Shown here: positions 57,001 through 64,000 of the stretch, one piece after another | Numbering within the stretch: position 1 is the first letter of the stretch | Layout: each line of letters opens with the position of its first letter | NCBI GenBank assembly: GCA_039105265.1 | Contig: JAPFFF010000011.1 | Span: forward strand, 2,480,001 to 2,544,000 | Direction of reading: 5' to 3' | Source of the DNA: Tritrichomonas musculus | Taxonomy: Eukaryota > Parabasalia > Tritrichomonadida > Tritrichomonadidae | DNA length: 64,000 nucleotides | Notes under the pieces: generated by a model | Told to the model about the DNA's origin: nothing | Seen by the model: the letters and a program-made list of their open reading frames with translations, nothing else | Database searches by the model: none | Translations under genes and position numbers: made by a program

Positions 57001-57781
57001 ATGCATAATTACTCATTCTTTTAAAGTTTTGGGACAAAATCTCTGGCGCTTCTGAAAGTTGTATTTGATTTTGAATTCGTTCTGGAAAACAAGAAACAAG
57101 AATGTGCTGGAATCGAATATCTCTTAACAAAACTTCGGGTATATGTTTAATACCAACTATTTTCGACATGAAATCTAATGACATATTGTTAATTAATTCT
57201 TGAATCGTAAATGGCTTAGAACCAAATGTATCGAAAATGAAAAGGTGTATCATTTGCAATTGAACTGGAGTCATAGGAATAAAACCATTTAACATACAAT
57301 CACGAGCTCTAAATTGATTTTCTCTATATTTTGTGAAAGTTTTCTCTTCTTCAACAATATTTAGTTCAACTTTTGTTTTGGACTCTTTTTTTGATTTTGA
57401 TTTCTTTCTTTCATTTTCAAGATTTAATGCTACTTGCGTTAATTCATTCAGAATTTGCTTCGCCTTTTCAACATCTTCAAAGTGATTATCATCTTTTTTC
57501 TCAAGAACAAAAAAAGTTGTAGACGATATTTTGTGATGGTTAGGATATATTGAAAGCGGTTTTGGATTAGGAATAGATAAATCAATTCTAAAGCATCCAC
57601 ACTCTGTGACTAGAAATGAAGCCAGTTTTTCGAGGTGCGGAGTTGTATATAGAATATGTAGATAGTTATTTGAAACTTCATAAACATCTTGCATAGAAGC
57701 AATCCCATTTTCTTTTATGTAATTTATGACTGCTTTTTTGAAATTGTCCCATTTTGTACTTTTATTTTTTCTCGATTTCAT
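54053..57781 (-). CDS. Large winged-helix protein, possibly TFIIIC largest subunit (tau138/GTF3C1-like)
   Basis: 1242 residues with the ATG at 57781. The N-terminus (WDNFKKAVINYIKENGIASMQDVYE) and several C-terminal segments have the helix-turn-helix spacing of winged helices, for example FNPGIEFTELAGMIPSISPYDLFTLVDAL and YASFNIAHIFSGLSFLEQFG. Such a 'P-G-i...L...i.ps..p.dl..lv..Le..g.i' pattern recurs in the B-block-binding subunit of TFIIIC. The middle has a coiled coil (about 535-590) and acidic and Lys-rich linkers (about 770-800, 870-920, 1060-1115). A nuclear DNA-binding role is likely from composition. The TFIIIC call is by architecture only; another chromatin or transcription protein is possible. 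Confidence 0.4.
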   Translation of the reverse strand: MKSRKNKSTKWDNFKKAVINYIKENGIASMQDVYEVSNNYLHILYTTPHLEKLASFLVTECGCFRIDLSIPNPKPLSIYPNHHKISSTTFFVLEKKDDNHFEDVEKAKQILNELTQVALNLENERKKSKSKKESKTKVELNIVEEEKTFTKYRENQFRARDCMLNGFIPMTPVQLQMIHLFIFDTFGSKPFTIQELINNMSLDFMSKIVGIKHIPEVLLRDIRFQHILVSCFPERIQNQIQLSEAPEILSQNFKRMSNYAFGRFNRQFLTVVNNDMYQLIDSMKFSFMDQFEITYNFTSHDQINEFHYMLEIVDLLENIDPHSFSLWLKRFSIERKPRGEPTNITRKIVNSYISFPYHNSFPFFFPQVERFISTYGQNWCNLKASLQEIFQDEEKKKTILMQCMYPGAGPVDDFCNGRPFKPEMNTLFSKITSRDFESYKNDTNVNDPNYSNYYDPNLFFNFLSAIMKLFPSGLITFNNSMWEKAMGIFSEVTGVDAENFLRGNTPETLDYILRSKLPEYKDLCNFSTANESIKVRQFNQQILFDTLYNYHQNEKIQIEELQRQIIDDHELKEDLELKIRMIKKQYMLKSEIFELTTSDYLDRFSVKNLRYSLSRPTAEMVERLKILSLTPAEIISLNHAKIFLAEIEDIEPQLSNIDNNANNESDKENDVDPGYVNSTIVNGVLFLKLSNFLSDRYKNFHRFNQTFLRNGLNCELYTITPSIAYKYINNFFNDLVNNPYDFRSRAEINSGAVSFFLDNNMPISLNLEYKGGQMPQDPNIKKKSGSKNNNLSSESDDDDLNYEDDIIIDSSYLLQKLGSQGKVNGRSRSTSNLLAIVQKLRLYDSVSVKIKGFLLPKLENDSNENIERELFKVTNSKRKRKQTQKSKSKKADDNESESDSNDSLNNKNKLTEELDLVSSFKDYPGDTSNALYTRFMQLFVVIYQACPGSETQSFVLVCRLLYAFIDHKFSSGAPLDSILDEYASFNIAHIFSGLSFLEQFGFIYKLRSNTAMPYFLSDEFAESRMIKVNSSQKSSTDQETTEKESNASKASQKAKKNVKKKKTKKSKNYDDEDSDDSDYGTESITTTSDPLPTTDHSTFCDLIIPHIWINANGDVDQKVMHRIMRKIVEVVEFNPGIEFTELAGMIPSISPYDLFTLVDALECDEVLYSIFLIDEELDTDELEKPLFQEEVKSYPSPPIECTMYMYSLAMSMKNPLLKPAVRRNIYTTERCKFNLALVIENS

Positions 57782-57992
57782 ATCATTAAAAATTTACTAA
57801 ATAACTTTTTGAGATATATCAATAACTTTTTATTAAAGATTAATCAAATTAGCCAAATATGATTTAAAAAGTTTCATATATCATTTTATTATCATGAACA
57901 AAATGGAGAAGTCGAAGTTTTATTTTTTTAACAACAATAATTAATATCTTGATTACTATTTTTTATTATTAAATATCAAACAAAATTATAAT

Positions 57993-60900
57993 TTAGATTG
58001 AAGTTATAATATATTCATGATTATTTACGAACGCAAGTTCATATTTCTCGGGATGGAAGAGCAATGATGTAGAATTTGTTAACTTTTGTGCATTTTTCTT
58101 ATTTAATACATCATTTTGATAATGTCTTTGAACATGAACACAAGTGATCCCATGTTCAGTACTCAATGCAGCCATCATAGACTTTTTCGAAAAATCGAAA
58201 CCAAAAGTCTTTCGATCTTCATCTTGACAAATACATTCAACTGGTATAGATTGAAAACAATCTGGTTGTCGTATATCTAAATAAACCGCAATATGACCTT
58301 CAAGTGCAATTGCAAAAGTAGGAATTGATTCATCGATGATTCTTAATGAATGCGGAGGCATAATAAAATCATTATAAATACTGATTTTAGGTTCAGTTGC
58401 ACTTTCACGCAAATCAAAACATTCAAATGCTCTACCACAAAGAGCAACGACGTCATCGAAGTAACTTATACTTTTAATATCTTTTGTTAATCCAAATTTG
58501 GGACAAATTGAAGGTAAAAACGAATCAGTTCGAAGGTCACGAACATTAAATTGGTTTCCATTTATGTGAGAGAAAGAATAAAGCTGACCTCTCTTTTTGT
58601 CAATATATATAGTATCATCATTAAAAAGTGGGAAAACGGCAGCTGTTGATAATGAGTAATCATCAAGCAGATTTGATACGTAACAACTATGCGTATTATT
58701 TGCATTTGAATCTACAGAGAAAAGCAGCGGGTTAGAATTTCCATTTTCGTAAAATTCAATACAATTCAACGGATTAGGTGAAATTTTCGCCTTTTCTTTT
58801 AATTCAATTTTTGGCTCCTTTCCCTTCTGAGGAAGAATCTGATACCTTGGACCGCTGTCCCAGTCTTTTATATTCAAAACACCTTCAACGTCTCCGAATG
58901 CAATTTTCTGGTCCTGCAAGAGCAGCAAATCGGTTGTTATTTGGCAGCTGTGCCGATAGGAAGAGTTTACAACGAGTTCCTTCATCAAATTCGGGCTAGA
59001 ATTGACCTTTCTCTGCGATCTAACCGTTCTAGAACCAATTGAGTGCTTGCTCGATGAGTTTGTCATGTTTGACGATGAAGCAGACTTCGGCACAGAAGGA
59101 GGAACAGTTTGGAAAGAGGATTCAGAAACCGTCGACGATAAGGTGAAAAGATGGTCAAATTGGAAGGGGTTTGAATGGACTTCATCGAGCGAAAAAGGGC
59201 CAAAAAGCATCTTCCGAATTGGGTTCAATAGGGCAGAAATAAAGTATTGAAAAAGATTGGATTCTCTGGAATTCTTCACTTTTTCACACGGATCCTTCTT
59301 CGACTGCTCAACACAAAGTGTCACTTTTTTGTACAGTTGCTCATTGTCGCCGTCATTTGAAACGTCAATCGAGTCGTTTGAGGAGTCCATGTTCCTCGTG
59401 CTTTTCAAGTCGTTTGTCTCGTCGGCTGAAAAAACTTGAGGATTCGCTTCAATGAATTTCTGAGCCATCACAAAAAGTTCAAGGCGAACGTTAACAAGTG
59501 ATGATTGGAAAAAATTGAATGCTACATTGGTCGCTTTGTGCTCTATCGTCTCCCGAATTTGAACAACGTTCTGCGTGGTTCGGACAATGGATCGCTCGCC
59601 TTTGATGAGGCTGGATAGCGAACATACGATCGGCGCATGAAGTTCCGGTGGCGGCTGCATTTGTAAACTCTTGGATAATTGAATGAGCTGCGTTTGATAT
59701 TGACCTTGCTTGCTGTTGTAAACTTTAAGAATGAGCGATAGAAGCGTTTTGATGATTTGATAGTCTTTGGTGGCGTCTGAGGCTCGTTTGATGATGAGGA
59801 GTAGCCAGATTTTGCTGTCTAGATCAAGTTGGTCGATTGTTGGCTGTGAAAAAATGCTTTGGCTTGAAGATGATGATAAGAAGATATCTTGGGCAAGGAC
59901 TATATCTTTGAAGAGCTTGAAGGAGTCCTTCATGAGAAGAGCAAAAAGAATCATGAGTAAATGCGATATTGTCTTGCATTCATTAATTATTTCTTCGCTA
60001 TCAAGGCTGCTATTCAGATCAGTCGAGGATTCATCGCAATTACCTTCACCATTCTTTTTATCACTGCCAACATTATTACTGCTAACGTTATTGCTACTCG
60101 CTTTATTAGCATTTTTTGAATTAGCTAAATTAGCATTGCTTGCGCTGGCGTTATAGTAGTTGCTGAGATCTTTTGATAAATGAACCTTTCTGGAGGAGAA
60201 ATTCAGGGATGTCGAAGAAACAATTTGTATATTTACATCATTTTCTTGCGCCAAATTTTGAATTGCTATTTGGTTGCTTGCAATAAGAGATTCAGGGGCA
60301 AAAGAATTTGACTTGCCTGATAGTGAGAGAGACTTTGGAATACTATCTAGCGAAGAAAGTGAAGAGAATGATGAGAAAGACTGAAGAGAAGAACAGAGGT
60401 TTCCAGCAAGACAATTTTTAAAAGTATCAATGAGAACTTTCTTAATTGAATTTTGATAGCTAGTCTTCATTTTAAGAAGGAGGCTTCTGGCTGGCTGATG
60501 ATAGGCCAATATTTTTACCAGGCAAAATATGAGATATTTTGAGGGAACTTTGAATCCATTCTTTATCAAAAGTTTGAACAAAGTTTTTGGAATTGGATAG
60601 TATAGAGTAAACATAATAGCAACCGGTGATGAGTCAAGATATTTTGCCAACGTTTTCAAAGCAGGCTCACAGAGCTTTTCGTCATTTAAAATACTTTTCA
60701 AAAAGCTCAACTCAAATGGAACTTCGAAATTTTTACTTGGGTTTGAATTAACATTTAGATTTGAAGTATTTATGTCTATCTTGTTCTGAAAGGTTATCAA
60801 GACTTGTGAAAGAAAATGATGATGAGAAAGCATTGATGATGCTGGATCTTCTTCTGGATGATTCAATATGTATAGTGATGCATCAAGACGAAGAGCAAAT

Positions 60901-62045
60901 GTATGCCATTCGCTTGAGTTGCTCATATCAGGCATCTTTGGATATGAAATTGGATGAATATTAAAAATACTGAGGATTCGGCAGGCAAATATGAAATTAA
61001 TAGTTAATTTTGAAAGGACTTTGTCTGATCTGAAAAATTTTGCAAATAATTTGGGTTCCATTGAATGTAATGCTATTGATTCTACTACTGAGCATAATGA
61101 AGTTGTTAAGTCATCGAGAATAGCTTTAATTCTGAGCTTTTCATTGCTTTGAAAACTTGAAGCTGTATTCGTTCCGTTAATAGCTTCCATTTCTTCAACA
61201 AACATCAGTGATAATGGTTGAAGGGAACCACTTTGAAAGCAAAAATATTGTCTAGAGTGCCATACTAATGCGATACGTGCTGGGGAATTCAGACATGAAG
61301 TGAATAAATCAATAGGATAATCTGATGATCGAGGAAGCAATTCGTTTTCTCCGCATGCAAAAAATGAAATTAAATGAGATTCAAGGTTTTTAGATTGCGC
61401 ATATTCACTGAATATTGGATAAAGTGAACCTGCCTTATCTCTATCAAATATAAACAATGAAGACTCACCGGAAATTTCGAGAAGATCTTTGAGTGGAAAA
61501 TTATTGCAATTTAAAAATTCAATTCCATCAAGGGGAGTATTATCAGTTTGATGTGCGATGTAATGAAATACAAATCTTTTTTTTTCCTTTGTTTCTATCT
61601 GTTCTTTTCGTAATTTCGCTTGTCGAAATAATTGGACATCTTTTATATCTCCTTTTAAAAGTGGAAAAATTGATTTTTCTGCAATTATAGAGGAAAAAAG
61701 AGTCTTTATATATTTTTCGAGTTCATCAAAGCTTTCTTTTAAAATAAAGAAGTTCTTAATCCAAAAACAAACATACTCTTGAACACCTTCTATGAAATCA
61801 ATGTAATCTTGCTTAGGCTTTATATATACAACAAAATATTTAATTGTAGATGTACTATCGTTTTCTGCGCTCGTTACTGGATGATCAAGATGCGTTTTTA
61901 ATTCATTAAGAAAGATTTTAGAATACCATGTTGAAAATTCAGTGATTTCAATTTGCTTATTTGGATCACTTTCTCGTCCAACAAAAGGAGATGCGTCTCC
62001 TTGTTTGCCATCTTTTTTTAATTCATTTTCATTATCATTGCTCAT
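57993..62045 (-). CDS. RPTOR: Raptor/KOG1, TORC1 scaffold subunit
   Basis: 1350 residues with the ATG at 62045. The Raptor N-terminal caspase-like (RNC) domain is evident at about 145-330: RFVFHYIAHQT (RVLFHYNGHG in animals), SSLFIFDRDKAG (PSIFVYDCSNAG) and CGENELLPRSSDYPIDLFTS followed by CLNSPARIALVWH (CGAHELLP...DLPADLFTSCLTTPIKIALRW). Helical armadillo repeats follow (about 350-560, including HHHFLSQVLITFQ and FKVPSKYLIFCLVKILAYHQ). Then comes a Ser/Asn-rich linker (about 560-720), more repeats to about 980, and a C-terminal WD40-type propeller from about 1040. Raptor brings substrates to TOR kinase and senses nutrients. The caspase-like site has no Cys (D201-R202-D203 replaces DCS), as expected for a non-peptidase. 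Length equals the animal protein. Confidence 0.93.
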   Translation of the reverse strand: MSNDNENELKKDGKQGDASPFVGRESDPNKQIEITEFSTWYSKIFLNELKTHLDHPVTSAENDSTSTIKYFVVYIKPKQDYIDFIEGVQEYVCFWIKNFFILKESFDELEKYIKTLFSSIIAEKSIFPLLKGDIKDVQLFRQAKLRKEQIETKEKKRFVFHYIAHQTDNTPLDGIEFLNCNNFPLKDLLEISGESSLFIFDRDKAGSLYPIFSEYAQSKNLESHLISFFACGENELLPRSSDYPIDLFTSCLNSPARIALVWHSRQYFCFQSGSLQPLSLMFVEEMEAINGTNTASSFQSNEKLRIKAILDDLTTSLCSVVESIALHSMEPKLFAKFFRSDKVLSKLTINFIFACRILSIFNIHPISYPKMPDMSNSSEWHTFALRLDASLYILNHPEEDPASSMLSHHHFLSQVLITFQNKIDINTSNLNVNSNPSKNFEVPFELSFLKSILNDEKLCEPALKTLAKYLDSSPVAIMFTLYYPIPKTLFKLLIKNGFKVPSKYLIFCLVKILAYHQPARSLLLKMKTSYQNSIKKVLIDTFKNCLAGNLCSSLQSFSSFSSLSSLDSIPKSLSLSGKSNSFAPESLIASNQIAIQNLAQENDVNIQIVSSTSLNFSSRKVHLSKDLSNYYNASASNANLANSKNANKASSNNVSSNNVGSDKKNGEGNCDESSTDLNSSLDSEEIINECKTISHLLMILFALLMKDSFKLFKDIVLAQDIFLSSSSSQSIFSQPTIDQLDLDSKIWLLLIIKRASDATKDYQIIKTLLSLILKVYNSKQGQYQTQLIQLSKSLQMQPPPELHAPIVCSLSSLIKGERSIVRTTQNVVQIRETIEHKATNVAFNFFQSSLVNVRLELFVMAQKFIEANPQVFSADETNDLKSTRNMDSSNDSIDVSNDGDNEQLYKKVTLCVEQSKKDPCEKVKNSRESNLFQYFISALLNPIRKMLFGPFSLDEVHSNPFQFDHLFTLSSTVSESSFQTVPPSVPKSASSSNMTNSSSKHSIGSRTVRSQRKVNSSPNLMKELVVNSSYRHSCQITTDLLLLQDQKIAFGDVEGVLNIKDWDSGPRYQILPQKGKEPKIELKEKAKISPNPLNCIEFYENGNSNPLLFSVDSNANNTHSCYVSNLLDDYSLSTAAVFPLFNDDTIYIDKKRGQLYSFSHINGNQFNVRDLRTDSFLPSICPKFGLTKDIKSISYFDDVVALCGRAFECFDLRESATEPKISIYNDFIMPPHSLRIIDESIPTFAIALEGHIAVYLDIRQPDCFQSIPVECICQDEDRKTFGFDFSKKSMMAALSTEHGITCVHVQRHYQNDVLNKKNAQKLTNSTSLLFHPEKYELAFVNNHEYIITSI

Positions 62046-63329
62046 AGAAATTACTAAAATATAATAAAATACAAATTTCGATTATTGTGAATTTTATAAA
62101 AATTTTTTGAGAAAATTTTTAATAGAAAATCTAAACTCAATGGTCAATTAAACTAAAACTTTTTAAAAGATATTTATAAGAATTTTTGAAAATTTAAATG
62201 TATTAGGTCATTTATTGATATTAATTTATTGAGACATGCTTATGTTTATATGCATATTTTACTTTATAATATAATCATAAATTAGTGAGATAATTTGAGA
62301 ATTCATTCAGAAGTTGCATATTCATTTTTTAATAATCATATTCTTATGAGAGAACTCCAATTTTTGTTTTTAACACATATAAACTCTATTGTTATCTATA
62401 TGATCTAAATATCTAATTAATAGTTATGATAAAATTTTAAATATTCATTTCTTGAAACATGATTTTTGGGATAAGCATTTTTTTATCGTTTTAATATTTT
62501 AAGTTATTCAAATCAATTCATTCATTTTTTAGATCATTTTTGTATGAACTTTCACTTATTTAATGATGTATCATTTCTTTTTATACAAAATATGAAATTA
62601 TATATTATTTTTTTCAATTCCATTATGAAGATTTATAGTTATTATACGAGCATCTAGATGTTGATTTATTTATGTTTAATTCCCGTTGAATATTTAATAA
62701 AAATATAAAATCATATAAAATGTCATCAAGTATTTATCAAATATCACATCAAATTATTGATAATTGTCATGAATTTATAAAATTTATCTATTTTAATATC
62801 TTATATAGCTAATATCATATTATTATTCATGATCCGCTATTTATCTAAGATCAAAACATACATAAAAATAATAAAAAATTTTAATATATAAATGATTTAT
62901 TTAATCAAAATTGCAATGTCTTTTTTGATATTGATAATATTAAAATTCAAAATATATTTTTTGCAATAAATAATTAACATTTAAAATATTAAGTAAAACC
63001 GAACCTCTTTATTGAACTAAGCTTGTAAATTTGGTGAAATAAACGTTTTTTGGGTTTTAAAAATCACCAAATGTAACCATATATTGTCTAATAAATTTTA
63101 TTAATAAAATTTAGTTTTATCAAAAGTCATAAACCATTGAATTATTTGAAAGAGGAATTAAATGAGTTTTATCAAAAGTCATATTAATAATCGATAAGAT
63201 TTTCTCAGTAAAAAAATGTTATTTTTTGAAATTTACAAAATAATTGTATGATTTGTATAATATATCATATAAAATAATAATAAAAAGCTCATTTATATTG
63301 ACGATGAAAAGGCAAATAACCGATTTCAC

Positions 63330-63354
63330 CAAAAGCCCAGGTCTTGGGCTTTTG
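63330..63354. repeat. Perfect hairpin
   Basis: CAAAAGCCCA and TGGGCTTTTG are exact 10-base inverted arms around GGTCT. It sits in a cluster of CCAAAAG-like motifs, so it is probably part of a decayed repeat element and not a terminator. Confidence 0.6.
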
Positions 63355-63572
63355 GCGACAGCATTCAATTTTGAATAGTTTACATATATTTTGGAGATCA
63401 CCAAAACGGTTTTTTTGGCGATGGTGATTTGTAAAGCTTTCAAAATATCATATATAAAATAAAAAAAAATAAGATATAAATATATAATAAAATCAATAAA
63501 AGCATTTTTTCAATTGAAAATAAATTTTTTTTCATTTATATTTTAAATATATACCGATATAAAATGTATTTA

Positions 63573-63694
63573 AAATATTAATAGAATTTATATTTTTATG
63601 AATATATATAGCCGAATAATAAATTATGCATTGAAATAATGCATTGAAATATTAATAGTATTTATATTTTTATGAATATATATAGCCGAGTAAT
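63573..63694. repeat. Two 48-base direct repeats, 74-base period
   Basis: Copies at 63573-63620 and 63647-63694 share the block ending GAATATATATAGCCGA and differ at two positions. A TGCATTGAAATAA-type spacer, itself partly duplicated, lies between. A tandem duplication in progress. Confidence 0.75.
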
Positions 63695-64000
63695 TAAATA
63701 AATTCATTGAATTTATTGAATGTTGATTCGTAAATTGAATTATTATTTAATCAAATATCATTTAATCATTTTATTTAATAATTCATAAGAAATAACTTTT
63801 TAAAAGATTTATTAAAATCGCCAAAAGACCAGAAAGAATCACCAAGACCAGGTCTTTTTTTTACATTTGGGTATATTTTACAAGCTTAATTGAACATTTC
63901 CATTTATATATATTAACTTGAAAAATAACTATGTATTTCAATTTCATTAAAAGTATAATTAAATATAAACTAATTTCTAAATGCTTTAAACTTACTAAAC

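Larger units (their letters stand above)
62046..64000. other. Gene-free AT-rich end of window with short repeats
   Basis: Nearly 2 kb upstream of Raptor without a supportable gene. From 63000 on, related pieces recur: TCACCAAAA and CGCCAAAAG motifs at about 63065, 63326, 63400 and 63810, and AGACCAG/CCAGGTCTT at about 63340 and 63850. A 16-base duplication TTTTATCAAAAGTCAT occurs near 63115 and 63166. They look like remains of one repeat family. Confidence 0.5.

Noticed and set aside
63219-63443. Minus-strand frame of 74 codons
   Set aside because: It runs through a hairpin and repeat cluster and has no recognisable protein pattern.
1-64000. Search for CRISPR arrays, operons and spliceosomal introns
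   Set aside because: No regularly spaced repeats; genes have individual promoters and mixed strands. No clear GTATGT...ACTAAC-type intron was found that would improve a gene model.

Overview
The window looks like nuclear DNA of a parabasalid protist, most probably a trichomonad of the Tritrichomonas kind. It is very AT-rich. Nearly every gene is one uninterrupted reading frame with no recognisable introns, and the genes lie on both strands without operon logic. Two families typical of trichomonads are present: a DUF3447/ankyrin protein with BspA-like leucine-rich repeats, and a TKL kinase with a long Ser/Lys/Asp-rich linker. The genus is inferred from content, not proved. Several long frames open upstream of any ATG, so the starts given here are the first in-frame ATG consistent with the protein family.

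Layout. 1-4072: a CEP164-like WW/coiled-coil protein running off the left edge, and an armadillo-like protein. 4301-13027: a TKL kinase, an unassigned helical protein, an ethanolamine/choline phosphotransferase and the splicing factor U2AF35 with a huge RD/RN tail. 13145-15478: a broken ankyrin-BspA gene. 15668-19009: a tRNA-Ile(UAU), glucosamine-6-phosphate synthase and a possible RMP1/NEPRO-like protein. 19201-20687: a gene-free, AT-rich block bounded by inverted repeats. 20750-36219: a bZIP factor, a propeller/coiled-coil protein, a SAPS (PP6 regulatory) protein, an RGS protein, ribosomal protein S21e, RIO2 kinase, a polytopic membrane protein, an ER thioredoxin protein, a degenerate small GTPase and unassigned proteins. 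36685-49049: a GRIP golgin, a phospholipase B-like protein, a small inverted-repeat element with a GC-rich core, a casein kinase 1 with a CaaX tail, a DHHC-family protein that has lost its zinc ligands, ER HSP90 and an eIF4G-like protein. 49050-54052: a 5-kb graveyard of mobile DNA, with two copies of one MITE family, a fossil CRESS-DNA-virus Rep and two opposed P-element-like transposase remnants. 54053-62045: a possible TFIIIC large subunit and Raptor (TORC1). 62046-64000: gene-free AT-rich DNA with short repeats.

How the genes work together. There is no local pathway. Most genes are ordinary housekeeping or signalling genes: translation (S21e, RIO2, eIF4G), TOR-linked growth control (Raptor, and the SAPS subunit by family knowledge), ER folding (HSP90, thioredoxin protein), lipid and amino-sugar synthesis, and Golgi and basal-body structure. 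The most unusual points are the Rep fossil nested among transposase remnants, the inverted-repeat elements, and three proteins that keep a family fold but lack key residues: the DHHC protein, the small GTPase and Raptor's caspase-like domain. I found no convincing new multi-gene system.
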